Shown: positions 21,848-33,364 of the stretch, in pieces
Numbering within the stretch: position 1 is the first letter of the stretch
Layout: each line of letters starts with the position of its first letter
From: Enterobacter sp. Cy-643
GTDB taxonomy: Bacteria; Pseudomonadota; Gammaproteobacteria; Enterobacterales; Enterobacteriaceae
DNA: 64,000 nt
Reading direction: 5' to 3'
NCBI RefSeq assembly: GCF_011752815.1
Contig: NZ_VWWV01000002.1
Location: forward strand, 372,001-436,000
Notes under the pieces: generated by a model
Databases searched by the model: none
What the model was told of the DNA's origin: nothing
Seen by the model: only the letters and a program-made list of their open reading frames with translations
Position numbers and translations under genes: made by a program

Positions 21848-22531
21848 TCAGGCAGCAGCCAGTTTTTGGCGCGCGTATTGTAGCGCTTTTTCAATCACTT
21901 GCTCAATACTCATACTGGTTGAATCCAGCACTAAAGCATCGGCAGCGGGTACTAACGGCGCTACAGACCGATTGCGGTCGCGATCGTCGCGTTCCTTTAT
22001 CTCGGCCAAAAGGCGCTCAAAGTTAACACTAAAGCCCTTCTCCTGCAACTGTAGCATGCGCCTGTGGGCGCGCTCTTCGGAGGAGGCATCAAGGAAAATT
22101 TTCACCGGTGCATCCGGGAATACAACGGTTCCCATATCGCGGCCATCGGCAATCAGGCCCGGCGCTTCGCGGAAAGCGCGCTGACGGCGCAGCAGGGCTT
22201 CTCGCACACGCGGGAACGCCGCCACCTGAGAAGCCGCGTTTGCCACTTCCTGAGTGCGGATTTCAGCGCTAACGTCTTCCCCTTCCAGGATCACTTCCAA
22301 ATTGCCGTCGGTGGAAATAAACCGAACGTCCAGGTGAGCCGCAAGAGGCACCAGCGCGTCTTCGGAAGCCACATCAACATGGTGATGTAACGCCGCGAGC
22401 GCCAGAACGCGATAAATCGCACCAGAGTCCAGCAGATGCCACTGCAGCGCTTCGGCCATGGCCTTACAGAGCGTGCCTTTACCGGCGCCACTTGGGCCAT
22501 CAATCGTTATTACCGGGGCGGATGCCGTCAT
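21848..22531 (-). CDS. cmk: Cytidylate kinase
   Basis: A 227-residue (d)CMP kinase that converts CMP and dCMP to diphosphates using ATP. The P loop is [11 protein letters not shown] near residues 10-20, and [16 protein letters not shown] is the conserved substrate-binding Arg/Asp motif. The start at 22531 ([12 protein letters not shown]) equals the E. coli start and length; 29 in-frame codons upstream are probably untranslated. It precedes rpsA by 125 bp; in E. coli rpsA promoters lie in and after cmk. The metalloprotease gene ycaL that lies between aroA and cmk in E. coli is absent. Confidence 0.97.
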   Translation of the reverse strand: MTASAPVITIDGPSGAGKGTLCKAMAEALQWHLLDSGAIYRVLALAALHHHVDVASEDALVPLAAHLDVRFISTDGNLEVILEGEDVSAEIRTQEVANAASQVAAFPRVREALLRRQRAFREAPGLIADGRDMGTVVFPDAPVKIFLDASSEERAHRRMLQLQEKGFSVNFERLLAEIKERDDRDRNRSVAPLVPAADALVLDSTSMSIEQVIEKALQYARQKLAAA

Positions 22532-22689
22532 CGTTTTCTCCTCTATCGCTGGATTCGCGGGTGGTAAACGCCGCGCATTATACGCCGCAACCGCCAGGAC
22601 TGTTATCTTTCCGGGCAAATATCCACGGGAATCAGGCTGAGTGTAGAAGAATTGTGCAGCAGGAGTTGTAAGGATTCATCGAGAGAAAG

Positions 22690-22716
22690 AAAAACCGCAT
22701 CGGACGATGCGGTTTT
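22690..22716 (-). terminator. Terminator of serC-aroA
   Basis: A perfect stem AAAACCGCATC...GATGCGGTTTT, followed on the minus strand by TTTTTCTTTCTC. It is placed 8 bp after the aroA stop. Confidence 0.88.
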
Positions 22717-22723
22717 ACGAATG

Positions 22724-24010
22724 TTATACCGGGGTACTGATGCGCGCTAACTGCTCGAAATAATCCGGGAAGGTTTTCGCCGTACAGCCAGGATCAAGAA
22801 TCGTCACAGGCGTATCAGAGAGCGCCACCAGCGAGAAGCACATCGCCATACGGTGATCGTTATATGTGCCGATCTCAGCAAACGTCAGCTTAGCCGGTGG
22901 CGTAACACGAATATAGTCTTCACCCTCTTCAACTTCTGCGCCCACTTTTCGTAATTCCGTCGCCATTGCGCTCAGACGATCTGTTTCTTTTACGCGCCAG
23001 TTATAGATATTACGCAGCGTGGTCGTGCCTTTAGCAAACAGCGCCGCTGTCGCGATAGTCATTGCCGCATCCGGGATATGGTTCATGTCCATGTCGATAG
23101 CGTTTAGCTCACCACGTTCACAGCTAATGAAGTCATCGCCCCAGGTTACTTTCGCGCCCATTTTCTCAAGTACATCAGCAAAGCGAATATCGCCCTGCAC
23201 ACTGTTACTGCCGATGCCGGTAACCTTGACCACGCCACCTTTAATTGCCCCTGCGGCCAGGAAGTAAGAGGCGGAGGAGGCATCCCCTTCGACCAGGTAT
23301 GCCCCTGGAGATTGATACTGCTGTGCGCCGCGAATCAGGAAGCTGCGATAGTCGCGGTTTTCAACTTCCACACCGAAGGTTTTCATCAGGTGCAGCGTGA
23401 TGTCGATATACGGTTTGGAAACCAGTTCGCCTTTAATGGTGATTTCGGTGTCATTTGCTGCCAGAGGAGCCGCCATCAGAAGCGCAGTCAGGAACTGGCT
23501 GGATACGCTGCCGTCCACTTCAACCTTACCGCCGCCAAAGCCGCCACGCAGGCACAACGGCGGGTAGTTTTCTTGCTCGAGGTACTCAATGTCCGCCCCG
23601 CCCTGGCGCAGCGCGTCAACCAGATGGCCGATCGGGCGCTCTTTCATCCGCGGCTCGCCGGTAAGCACAATGTTGTTACTGCCGAGGCACAACGCCGCAG
23701 CCAGCGGACGCATAGCTGTGCCAGCGTTCCCTAAAAAGAGTTCCAGCTCACCTTGTGCCTGCAGAGGCCCGGCCACACCGGTGACTTCACAACGGGTACG
23801 ATCCGCCGAAAGCGTATAGTTCACGCCCAGCGCCTTCAGCGCGTTAAGCATATGGCGGACATCATCGCTATCCAGCAGATTGGTCAGCACCGTCGTGCCT
23901 TTGGCCAGCGCGGCCAGTAACAACGCACGGTTAGACACGCTTTTTGAACCCGGCAGATTAATGGTGCCGTCGACCAGCGCGATGGGTTGTAACGTCAGGG
24001 ATTCCAGCAT
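22724..24010 (-). CDS. aroA: EPSP synthase (3-phosphoshikimate 1-carboxyvinyltransferase)
   Basis: A 428-residue cytoplasmic enzyme (E. coli 427). It transfers the enolpyruvyl group of PEP to shikimate-3-phosphate, the sixth step of the shikimate pathway and the target of glyphosate. Motifs: [17 protein letters not shown] at 20-36, [14 protein letters not shown] (the PEP-binding loop; the Gly and Pro associated with glyphosate sensitivity are both present), and VKETDRL near the C-terminus. It is the second gene of serC-aroA, 74 bp after serC with a hairpin between. Confidence 0.98.
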   Translation of the reverse strand: MLESLTLQPIALVDGTINLPGSKSVSNRALLLAALAKGTTVLTNLLDSDDVRHMLNALKALGVNYTLSADRTRCEVTGVAGPLQAQGELELFLGNAGTAMRPLAAALCLGSNNIVLTGEPRMKERPIGHLVDALRQGGADIEYLEQENYPPLCLRGGFGGGKVEVDGSVSSQFLTALLMAAPLAANDTEITIKGELVSKPYIDITLHLMKTFGVEVENRDYRSFLIRGAQQYQSPGAYLVEGDASSASYFLAAGAIKGGVVKVTGIGSNSVQGDIRFADVLEKMGAKVTWGDDFISCERGELNAIDMDMNHIPDAAMTIATAALFAKGTTTLRNIYNWRVKETDRLSAMATELRKVGAEVEEGEDYIRVTPPAKLTFAEIGTYNDHRMAMCFSLVALSDTPVTILDPGCTAKTFPDYFEQLARISTPV

Positions 24011-24036
24011 GGGAAAAATACTCTCAACTCAAACAG

Positions 24037-24065
24037 AATAAAAACCCCGCAGACGAGCCGCGGGG
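24037..24065 (-). terminator. Hairpin between serC and aroA
   Basis: A stem of CCCCGC/GCGGGG with a nine-base loop. On the minus strand it is followed by GTTTTTATTC. It lies 20 bp after the serC stop inside the serC-aroA operon, so it probably lowers readthrough into aroA rather than stopping it fully. Confidence 0.7.
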
Positions 24066-24084
24066 CGAAGTACTAATGCATTAA

Positions 24085-25170
24085 TTAACCGTGGCGACGT
24101 TCGAAGTCCACCATGAAGTCAGTTAACGCTTTGACGCCATCGAGCGGCATCGCGTTGTAAATCGAGGCGCGCATACCCCCCACAACGCGGTGACCTTTCA
24201 GGGAATGCAGGCCCGCAGCGAAAGACTCCTCAAGGAACACTTTGTCCAGCGCGCTATCCGCCAGCTGGAAAGGCACGTTCATCCGGGAGCGGTTAGAAGC
24301 CGCAACATCGTTACGATAAAAATCGCTGTTATCAATCACGCCGTACAGCAGCTCAGCCTTGGCCTGGTTGATACGATCCATCGAGGCAACACCACCTTGT
24401 TCTTTCAGCCACTTAAAGACCAGGCCTGCCAGATACCAGGCAAAAGTTGGCGGCGTGTTGAACATTGAGTCGTTATCGTTCAGCACGGTGTAATCGATAA
24501 TCGATGGACATGCTTTGTGCGCCTTGCCCAACAAATCTTCGCGAACAACAACCAGCGTCAGGCCGGCCGGACCAATGTTTTTCTGTGCGCCAGCATAGAT
24601 CACGCCGAAGCGGCTAACGTCGATAGGACGAGACAAAATAGTCGAAGAGAAGTCTGCGGCAACGACGGTGTCACCAAAATCTGGGGTTTCATCTATTGAA
24701 ATGCCGTCAATGGTTTCATTCGGGCAATAGTGCAGAAACGCGCTGTTGTCAGACACCTGCCATTCACTCATCGGCTTGATAGCGCGTTTACCGTCCACGG
24801 TGATTTTCACATCATGGGCAACCGGCTGGCAGTATTTTTTTGCTTCTTTTATTGCGCTATTTGCCCAGTACCCGCCGTCAATGTAGTCGGCCGTGGTTTT
24901 GTCACCGAGAATATTCAGCGGCACGCCTGCAAACTGGCCGCGCCCGCCGCCGTGGCAGAATAAAACTTTATAGTTGGAGGGGATTTGCAGCAGATCGCGA
25001 AAATCTTTTTCCGCCTCTTCCGCGACCTGAATAAACTCTTTACCACGGTGGCTAATTTCCATTACGGAAGTACCCAGACCGTGCCAGTCGCACAGCTCCT
25101 GTTGTGCACGACGAAGTACTTCAGCCGGCAGCATCGCCGGACCAGAACTAAAATTGTATACCTGTGTCAT
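24085..25170 (-). CDS. serC: Phosphoserine aminotransferase
   Basis: A 361-residue class V PLP aminotransferase (E. coli 362). It converts 3-phosphohydroxypyruvate and glutamate to phosphoserine in serine synthesis, and acts on the equivalent intermediate in pyridoxine synthesis. The PLP lysine is in [13 protein letters not shown], near residue 197. [12 protein letters not shown] forms the phosphate-binding loop. It is the first gene of serC-aroA, joining serine and chorismate supply. A consensus CRP site lies about 100 bp upstream. In E. coli serC responds to Lrp and CRP. Confidence 0.98.
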   Translation of the reverse strand: MTQVYNFSSGPAMLPAEVLRRAQQELCDWHGLGTSVMEISHRGKEFIQVAEEAEKDFRDLLQIPSNYKVLFCHGGGRGQFAGVPLNILGDKTTADYIDGGYWANSAIKEAKKYCQPVAHDVKITVDGKRAIKPMSEWQVSDNSAFLHYCPNETIDGISIDETPDFGDTVVAADFSSTILSRPIDVSRFGVIYAGAQKNIGPAGLTLVVVREDLLGKAHKACPSIIDYTVLNDNDSMFNTPPTFAWYLAGLVFKWLKEQGGVASMDRINQAKAELLYGVIDNSDFYRNDVAASNRSRMNVPFQLADSALDKVFLEESFAAGLHSLKGHRVVGGMRASIYNAMPLDGVKALTDFMVDFERRHG

Positions 25171-25508
25171 TTCCCCTCACCACGCCTCGAGCAATAAGTT
25201 TTTATTACATTATCGGTTTTATCATTCAGCGACGCAGTGTTGCAATGGTTAATCCCTCGCGGAAGACCAATGTGAGCAAAATCACACAACACAATCTTCC
25301 GGCAAGCGAAAAAACTGCCCGATTTCCGGCGGGAATGTACTCCGGCGGACATGCCCAATGACGGCCTGTCATTTTACTACCATAACAGTGAGTTACTGTA
25401 AGCAGGCATAGCCTGTTATGCTAGCGTCGCCTGCACCGTGCGAAGAATAGCGTCTGCCCGGTAAAACCCGTATCATTGCGCGTTTTGCGTACCATTAAAG
25501 TGAACCCC
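25171..25508. other. serC-ycaO divergent intergenic region
   Basis: This 338-bp stretch separates the divergent serC and ycaO genes. It holds a perfect CRP palindrome (25271-25286) and otherwise no gene I can support. The membrane-protein gene ycaP, which lies here in E. coli, is absent, with no recognisable remnant. Confidence 0.7.
25271..25286. promoter_or_regulatory. CRP binding site
   Basis: TGTGAGCAAAATCACA is an exact TGTGA-N6-TCACA palindrome. It lies 101 bp upstream of serC and 223 bp upstream of ycaO. CRP is reported to repress serC in E. coli; which of the two divergent genes it controls here is not visible. Confidence 0.75.
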
Positions 25509-27272
25509 ATGACCCAGACATTTATCCCCGGCAAAGATGCCGCCCTGGAAGACTCCATCGCTCGCTTCCAGAAAAAACTGACCGACCTCGGTTTTAATAT
25601 CGAAGAAGCCTCCTGGCTTAACCCGGTACCGAACGTTTGGTCGGTGCATATTCGCGACAAAGACAGCGCCCTTTGCTTCACCAACGGCAAAGGCGCAACC
25701 AAAAAAGCCGCGCTGGCATCCGCGCTGGGTGAATATTTTGAACGTCTGTCGACCAACTACTTCTTCGCTGATTTCTGGCTGGGCGATACGATTGCAAACG
25801 GTCCGTTCGTGCATTACCCCAATGAGAAGTGGTTCCCGCTGCCGGAAGATGACCAACTGCCAGCAGGCATTCTCGACGATCGTCTGCGCGCATTCTATGA
25901 CCCGGAAAATGAAGTCGGCGCCGGGATGCTGATCGATCTGCAGTCCGGGAACGAAGAGCGCGGTATTTGTGCCCTGCCGTTCACCCGCCAGTCAGACCTG
26001 CAGACCGTTTATATCCCGATGAATATCATTGGTAACCTGTACGTTTCCAACGGCATGTCTGCGGGCAACACGGCCAATGAAGCACGAGTTCAGGGTCTGT
26101 CTGAAGTCTTCGAGCGCCATATCAAAAACCGGATCATCGCAGAAAGCATCAGCCTGCCCGAGATCCCACAGGATGTGCTGGCCCGCTATCCGGGCGTCGT
26201 GGAGTCCATTAAAACGCTTGAAGCTGAAGGCTTCCCTATTTTTGCGTACGACGGTTCTCTGGGCGGTAAGTACCCGGTTATCTGCGTCGTGCTTTTCAAT
26301 CCGGCCAACGGAACCTGTTTCGCCTCCTTCGGCGCGCACCCTGATTTTGGTGTAGCGCTGGAGCGTACCGTCACCGAGCTGTTGCAGGGGCGTGGTCTGA
26401 AAGATCTGGATGTCTTTACGCCGCCAACCTTCGACGATGAAGAAGTCGCCGAACACGCGAACCTGGAAACACACTTCATCGATTCCAGCGGCCTGATTTC
26501 CTGGGATATGTTCAAGCAGGATGCAGATTACCCGTTTGCTGACTGGAGCTTTGCTGGCACAACGGAAGAAGAGTTCGCGACGCTGATGGCTATCTTCAAG
26601 TCGGAAGATAAAGAGGTGTATATCGCCGACTACGAGCATTTGGACGTCTATGCCTGCCGCATTATCGTCCCGGGCATGTCTGATATTTACCCTGCCGACG
26701 ACCTGCTGCTGGCTAACAACAGCATGGGTAGTCACCTGCGTGAAACGATTCTTGCGCTGCCGGACAGCGAATGGGAGCAGCAGGACTATCTGGATCTGAT
26801 TGCCCAACTGGACGACGAAGGTCACGACGATTTCACCCGCGTGCGTGAATTACTGGGCCTGGCTACCGGGAAAGATAACGGCTGGTATACGCTGCGCATT
26901 GGCGAGTTGAAAGCCATGCTGGCACTTGCCGGGGGCGATCTTGAGCAGGCGCTGATCTGGACCGAATGGACCATGGAGTTCAACGCCTCTATCTTTAGCC
27001 CGGCGCGTGCCAACTACTACCGCTGCCTGCAAACTCTGCTTCTTCTGTCACAGGAAGAAGAGCGCGAGCCTCTGCAATACCTGAACGCTTTCGTACGCAT
27101 GTACGGGGCTGAAGCGGTAGATGCCGCCAGCGCGGCAATGAGCGGTGAGGCGGCCTTCTATGGTCTGCAGCCGGTGGATAAAGATCTGAAAGCTTTCCCT
27201 GCACATCAGGCTCTGCTGGCCGCGTACGAAAAATTACAGCGTGCTAAAGCCAAATATTGGCAGGTTAAGTAA
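25509..27272 (+). CDS. ycaO: YcaO-domain protein acting with RimO on ribosomal protein S12
   Basis: A 587-residue protein with an N-terminal YcaO ATP-binding domain. Examples are GKGATKKAALASALGEYFER, where Glu residues of this type bind Mg-ATP, and SEVFERH with its ARVQGL context. A C-terminal helical region resembles tetratricopeptide repeats (LALAGGDLEQALIWTEWTM). E. coli YcaO (586 aa) takes part in beta-methylthiolation of Asp88 of ribosomal protein S12, although its chemical role is not settled. Other YcaO proteins form azolines or thioamides in peptides, but no precursor peptide, dehydrogenase or partner gene is adjacent. The ATG at 25509 (MTQTFIPGKDAALEDSI) matches E. coli; 11 upstream codons are ignored. 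Confidence 0.95.
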   Translation: MTQTFIPGKDAALEDSIARFQKKLTDLGFNIEEASWLNPVPNVWSVHIRDKDSALCFTNGKGATKKAALASALGEYFERLSTNYFFADFWLGDTIANGPFVHYPNEKWFPLPEDDQLPAGILDDRLRAFYDPENEVGAGMLIDLQSGNEERGICALPFTRQSDLQTVYIPMNIIGNLYVSNGMSAGNTANEARVQGLSEVFERHIKNRIIAESISLPEIPQDVLARYPGVVESIKTLEAEGFPIFAYDGSLGGKYPVICVVLFNPANGTCFASFGAHPDFGVALERTVTELLQGRGLKDLDVFTPPTFDDEEVAEHANLETHFIDSSGLISWDMFKQDADYPFADWSFAGTTEEEFATLMAIFKSEDKEVYIADYEHLDVYACRIIVPGMSDIYPADDLLLANNSMGSHLRETILALPDSEWEQQDYLDLIAQLDDEGHDDFTRVRELLGLATGKDNGWYTLRIGELKAMLALAGGDLEQALIWTEWTMEFNASIFSPARANYYRCLQTLLLLSQEEEREPLQYLNAFVRMYGAEAVDAASAAMSGEAAFYGLQPVDKDLKAFPAHQALLAAYEKLQRAKAKYWQVK

Positions 27273-27321
27273 TTTATTGACAACTTCCAGGTGCGTGCAG
27301 CACCTTGTCTGAGCTATATTA

Positions 27322-27347
27322 CGGGGCGCTTTTTGCGCCCCTTTTTA
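27322..27347 (+). terminator. Terminator after ycaO
   Basis: GGGGCGC, loop TTTTT, GCGCCCC followed by TTTTTATTATT, 50 bp after the ycaO stop. Confidence 0.88.
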
Positions 27348-27532
27348 TTATTGCAACAATAATAATTTATTATGTAATTTTTTGGTTAATTTCAGGTAAA
27401 TGGTTATTTTTCGATAGCGGCAATAATGTTATCGGAATATAAAAATACTCCATTATAATTAACCAATTTCGCGTGCGGGAGAAGCAAAATTCAATTTTAT
27501 CTATAATTATTAAAATTTATTTTTCAATTAAT

Positions 27533-27545
27533 AATCAATGAATTA
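27533..27545 (+). promoter_or_regulatory. IHF binding site upstream of focA
   Basis: AATCAATGAATTA matches the IHF consensus WATCAANNNNTTR at every fixed position, within an A/T-rich flank, about 70 bp upstream of the FNR-like site. IHF is known to be required for full anaerobic pfl expression in E. coli. AT-rich DNA gives chance matches, hence the moderate confidence. Confidence 0.5.
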
Positions 27546-27599
27546 AGATGAAAAACAGGAAAAGACCTGCTTTTTCAGTGCCTATTAGCTTGGCGAGAT

Positions 27600-27641
27600 A
27601 TGATCCACATCAATTTTTACTCTATAATGCTTTGTTAGTAT
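27600..27641 (+). promoter_or_regulatory. FNR-dependent focA promoter
   Basis: ATGAT-CCAC-ATCAA at 27600-27613 differs by one base from the FNR consensus TTGAT-N4-ATCAA. TAGTAT at 27636-27641 is a plausible -10 element, implying a start near 27648. The FNR site would then be centred at -41.5, the class II position used at E. coli pfl promoter 6. A second -10-like TATAAT at 27623-27628 would not fit that spacing. Confidence 0.65.
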
Positions 27642-27673
27642 CACCTCGCCGAATTAAATAAGAGAGAGTTAGT

Positions 27674-28531
27674 GTGAAAGCTGACAACCCTTTTGATCTA
27701 GTACTTCCACCAGCGATGGCAAAAATTGCCGAAGATGCTGGCGTCTATAAAGCAACAAAACAACCGCTAACGACTTTTTACTTAGCAATTACCGCTGGCG
27801 TCTTCATTTCGATTGCCTTCGTGTTCTACATCACCGCCACAACCGGTACATCCACGATTCCTTTCGGAATTGCCAAACTGATTGGCGGCACATGCTTCTC
27901 ACTGGGTTTAATTCTTTGCGTTATCTGCGGTGCAGACCTTTTCACCTCCACTGTGCTGATTGTTGTTGCCAAAGCCAGCGGTCGTATCACTTGGGGCCAG
28001 CTACTACGTAACTGGGCTAACGTCTACATCGGTAACCTGATCGGTGCCCTGATCTTTGTGCTGCTAATCTGGCTGTCCGGCATGTATATGACCGCCAATG
28101 GCGCATGGGGGCTGAATGTTCTACAAACCGCCGACCATAAAATGCACCACACATTTGTTGAGGCCGTCTGCCTAGGTATCCTGGCAAACCTGATGGTGTG
28201 CCTCGCCGTCTGGATGAGCTACTCCGGCCGCAGCCTGATGGACAAAATGTTTGCTATGATCCTTCCGGTTGCCATGTTTGTTGCCAGCGGCTTTGAGCAC
28301 AGCATCGCAAATATGTTCATGATCCCGATGGCTATCGTGGTTCGTGACTTTGCCAGCCCGGAATTCTGGACCGCCGTAGGGTCTTCTCCGGAAAGTTTCT
28401 CGCATCTGACCGTGCTGAACTTCATCACCGATAACCTGATTCCAGTCACCATCGGAAACATCATCGGCGGAGGTTTACTGGTTGGGTTGACATACTGGGT
28501 AATTTATCTGCGCGGTGGCGACAAGCACTAA
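27674..28531 (+). CDS. focA: Formate channel FocA
   Basis: A 285-residue pentameric formate channel of the FNT family, the same length as E. coli FocA. It has six membrane helices. The conserved pore loop CGADLFTSTVLIV and the gating His in TANGAWGLNVLQTADHKMHH (His209 class) region are consistent with the family. It exports formate made by PflB and can re-import it at low pH. The start is GTG (GTGAAAGCTGAC), as in E. coli, with AGAGAG as ribosome binding site. pflB follows 50 bp downstream. Confidence 0.97.
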   Translation: MKADNPFDLVLPPAMAKIAEDAGVYKATKQPLTTFYLAITAGVFISIAFVFYITATTGTSTIPFGIAKLIGGTCFSLGLILCVICGADLFTSTVLIVVAKASGRITWGQLLRNWANVYIGNLIGALIFVLLIWLSGMYMTANGAWGLNVLQTADHKMHHTFVEAVCLGILANLMVCLAVWMSYSGRSLMDKMFAMILPVAMFVASGFEHSIANMFMIPMAIVVRDFASPEFWTAVGSSPESFSHLTVLNFITDNLIPVTIGNIIGGGLLVGLTYWVIYLRGGDKH

Positions 28532-28581
28532 GCTAAGCCAGTACGCAGGTTTAAGAACTCCACATTAAAGGTAGGTGTTAC

Positions 28582-30864
<2,283 letters not shown>

Positions 30865-30895
30865 TTCCTTGTTAGACTGAAGAAGCGTAATATAT

Positions 30896-30923
30896 AAAGG
30901 CTCCACTCCCGTGGGGCCTTTTT
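30896..30923 (+). terminator. Terminator after pflB
   Basis: AAGGCTCCAC, loop TCCC, GTGGGGCCTT (one G-U pair) followed by TTT, 32 bp after the pflB stop. It separates the abundant focA-pflB message from pflA. Confidence 0.85.
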
Positions 30924-31058
30924 ACTCACCTCCCTACCCTCAGCCTGCTTTGCCAGCTATCTATACTCTGGGTATCTGTCAAAACAGACTTAACACAGCC
31001 GGCTTGAGCTGTGCACGACACAGGTCCTGGACGGGCCACATCTGGAGAGATCACCGCA

Positions 31059-31799
31059 ATGTCAGCAATCGGACGAATTCACTCTTTTGAATCCTGCGGT
31101 ACCGTGGACGGCCCCGGTATCCGTTTTATCACCTTCTTTCAGGGCTGCCTGATGCGCTGCCTGTACTGCCACAACCGCGACACCTGGGATACCCACGGTG
31201 GCAAAGAAGTGACGGTAGAAGATCTGATGAAAGAAGTTGTCACTTATCGCCACTTCATGAATGCCTCCGGCGGCGGCGTCACCGCGTCCGGCGGCGAGGC
31301 TATCCTGCAGGCCGAGTTCGTACGTGACTGGTTCCGCGCCTGCCACAAAGAAGGGATTCATACCTGCCTGGACACCAACGGTTTTGTTCGCCGTTACGAT
31401 CCGGTGATTGATGAGCTGCTGGAAGTCACCGACCTGGTGATGCTCGATCTCAAGCAGATGAACGACGAAATCCACCAAAACCTGGTGGGCGTGTCAAACC
31501 ACCGTACGCTTGAATTTGCTCAATATCTGTCGAAGAAAGACATTAAAGTGTGGATCCGCTACGTAGTCGTGCCAGGCTGGTCCGACGATGATGATTCCGC
31601 CCATCGCCTGGGCGAGTTCACCCGTAACATGGGCAACGTTGAAAAAATTGAGCTGTTGCCGTATCACGAGCTGGGCAAACATAAGTGGGTGGCGATGGGC
31701 GAAGAATACAAGCTGGATGGCGTACATCCGCCGAAGAAAGAAACGATGGAACGGGTGAAAGGTATTCTGGAGCAGTACGGCCATAAAGTGATGTACTGA
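31059..31799 (+). CDS. pflA: Pyruvate formate-lyase activating enzyme
   Basis: A 246-residue radical SAM enzyme, the length of E. coli PflA. The cluster motif CxxxCxxC is at Cys30, Cys34 and Cys37 ([12 protein letters not shown]), and the GGE-type SAM contact is seen in ASGGEAIL. It makes a 5'-deoxyadenosyl radical that abstracts hydrogen from the glycine of PflB. Sixteen in-frame codons upstream are excluded; the ATG at 31059 has GGAGAG upstream and gives the E. coli N-terminus ([15 protein letters not shown]). It is 194 bp from pflB, past the terminator, so it probably also has its own promoter. Confidence 0.98.
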   Translation: MSAIGRIHSFESCGTVDGPGIRFITFFQGCLMRCLYCHNRDTWDTHGGKEVTVEDLMKEVVTYRHFMNASGGGVTASGGEAILQAEFVRDWFRACHKEGIHTCLDTNGFVRRYDPVIDELLEVTDLVMLDLKQMNDEIHQNLVGVSNHRTLEFAQYLSKKDIKVWIRYVVVPGWSDDDDSAHRLGEFTRNMGNVEKIELLPYHELGKHKWVAMGEEYKLDGVHPPKKETMERVKGILEQYGHKVMY

Positions 31800-31806
31800 T
31801 TCGAAC

Positions 31807-31830
31807 CGTGCTCCCCTCTGTGGGAGCACG
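31807..31830 (+). terminator. Hairpin after pflA
   Basis: CGTGCTCCC, loop CTCTGT, GGGAGCACG followed by TATATTTG, 7 bp after the pflA stop. The stem is strong and the U tract is interrupted. Confidence 0.65.
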
Positions 31831-31919
31831 TATATTTGCCTGCCGACCTGTTTACTTCTCAGCAAAGCCCTGCCAATCACAAATTCCGGTGTAATGGCAT
31901 CCTGGACACAATAAACTGA

Positions 31920-33068
31920 TTAAGCGTGAGCCACCGGTGTTGGGTGATGGCCCGCCTTGCGCAGCAGCATCATCAGATAAACAAATGACACCGCGGCCAT
32001 CATGATAAACAGCACGTTATCAGAATAGTTTTGCATCAGCAGCGCAGTCACCGTCGGCCCAATCAGACTCCCGATGGTGTAGCTCAGCAACAAAGCCTGA
32101 TTCATTGCCACCAGCTGATGACGTTCAATTCTTTCGCAAGCCCAGGCCATCGCCACCGGGTAGAGCGTAAAACCGAAAGCCCCCAGTACGAATAGCGCAG
32201 GCCCCATGGCGGCGTTGCTGAGCATTGCCAGGCAGCCAAGAATCACCACGAACACCTGTACACGCAGCACCAGCAGACGGCCATATTTATCCGCCAGACG
32301 CCCCATCGGCCACTGACCAACAATACCCGCACTGATCATCAGCGCCATCCAGAAGCCAATACCGGAGTCACTCACGCCCTGATGGTTCAAATACAGCGGC
32401 ATCAGACCATACAGAGAGCCGAGTACGATGCCGGACATAATGCAGCCGTTCACGCCCAGCCGGGCCTGGCGCAGACGCAACATCGGCCAGACCGGAGTGT
32501 TATCCCGGTGCTCATCACCGTCGCTGACAATATGGGTAAACAGCAATGGAAGAATAGCGGCCAGCACCAGCGCGGTAGCCCACGGCAGAACGTTCATCAG
32601 TTCAGTAGACAGCTTGCTGACCATCAGCTGGCCGACCACCATTCCGATGTAGTAAACGGTCATGTAAGCCGCCAGCAGACGTCCGCGGTTGCGGGAAGTC
32701 CCGCTGCACATCAGCGCGCTTTCAACCACAACCCAAATCATGGCACATCCGACACCAGCCACAAACCGCCAGACCATCCAGCTCCAGAAACCAACCATCA
32801 GCCCGAGGCCAACACAGCCCACGGCAAAAATAATAGAGGCAAGATAGTAGCTGCGGTTAAACCCGTGACGCTTAATCACCCATCCGGTAATCAATGTCCC
32901 GACCAGGTTGCCGGTAAAGTAGGCGGAGCCCACCATCCCGACCTGCCAGGTAGGAAGATTATCGTGAGCCAGCCAAAGTGGGACGAGCGTGTTTAAAACC
33001 GCCATCGCCAGAGTCAGCAGCAAAAGCCCGCAAAGCAGGAGCAATACGGGACGGGTATAGGTGATCAT
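31920..33068 (-). CDS. ycaD: MFS transporter YcaD
   Basis: A 382-residue major facilitator superfamily protein, exactly the length of E. coli YcaD, with about 12 membrane helices. The MFS loop motif appears as [14 protein letters not shown] between helices. The substrate is unknown. The ATG at 33068 ([18 protein letters not shown]) is preferred over a TTG three codons upstream; there is no strong ribosome binding site for either. It converges with pflA. The genes ycaC, ycaM, ycaN and ycaK that surround ycaD in E. coli are absent here. Confidence 0.93.
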   Translation of the reverse strand: MITYTRPVLLLLCGLLLLTLAMAVLNTLVPLWLAHDNLPTWQVGMVGSAYFTGNLVGTLITGWVIKRHGFNRSYYLASIIFAVGCVGLGLMVGFWSWMVWRFVAGVGCAMIWVVVESALMCSGTSRNRGRLLAAYMTVYYIGMVVGQLMVSKLSTELMNVLPWATALVLAAILPLLFTHIVSDGDEHRDNTPVWPMLRLRQARLGVNGCIMSGIVLGSLYGLMPLYLNHQGVSDSGIGFWMALMISAGIVGQWPMGRLADKYGRLLVLRVQVFVVILGCLAMLSNAAMGPALFVLGAFGFTLYPVAMAWACERIERHQLVAMNQALLLSYTIGSLIGPTVTALLMQNYSDNVLFIMMAAVSFVYLMMLLRKAGHHPTPVAHA

Positions 33069-33320
33069 GGGTATCAAACCGTGAGGAAATCAGGAAATTT
33101 GTGCGCATCATGCCACCGGCAAATTGATTGTCAATCCAGCAATAATGGGGGGTAACAAGGGTTTTAACGGGTACGATTTGAAAAACTTATCCTGCTAATA
33201 AGTGACCGGAGTCACGTAAATTGTATCTCGCTGTTTTTGATGCGATATAGCGGCAGACAGGCCAAAATGATCAATGAAAAATTTCATGGATATTCAGGTG
33301 AAATTTTCTTATGCGAGAGG

Positions 33321-33349
33321 ATGGAAAAGCGCGTCCTCAGACGCGCTTA
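33321..33349 (-). terminator. Terminator after dmsC
   Basis: AAGCGCGTC, loop, GACGCGCTT, followed on the minus strand by TTCC; 16 bp after the dmsC stop. The rest of the ycaD-dmsC gap shows no gene. Confidence 0.75.
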
Positions 33350-33364
33350 TAACTCGATGAAATG

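Larger units (their letters stand above)
27273..27673. other. focA-pfl regulatory region (AT-rich)
   Basis: About 400 bp of mostly AT-rich DNA between ycaO and focA. It holds the ycaO terminator (27322-27347), a consensus IHF site (27533-27545), an FNR-like site (27600-27613) and a -10 element (27636-27641). In E. coli the corresponding region drives several pfl promoters controlled by FNR, ArcA and IHF. No coding sequence is evident. Confidence 0.75.

Noticed and set aside
25509-27272. YcaO as part of a peptide-modification (thiazole/oxazole) cluster
   Set aside because: No precursor peptide, dehydrogenase, partner protein or exporter is adjacent, and the protein is the conserved housekeeping type with its own C-terminal domain.
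27623-27628. TATAAT as the main -10 element of focA
   Set aside because: It would put the FNR site at about -28, overlapping the polymerase, so TAGTAT at 27636 was preferred; it may still be a separate promoter.
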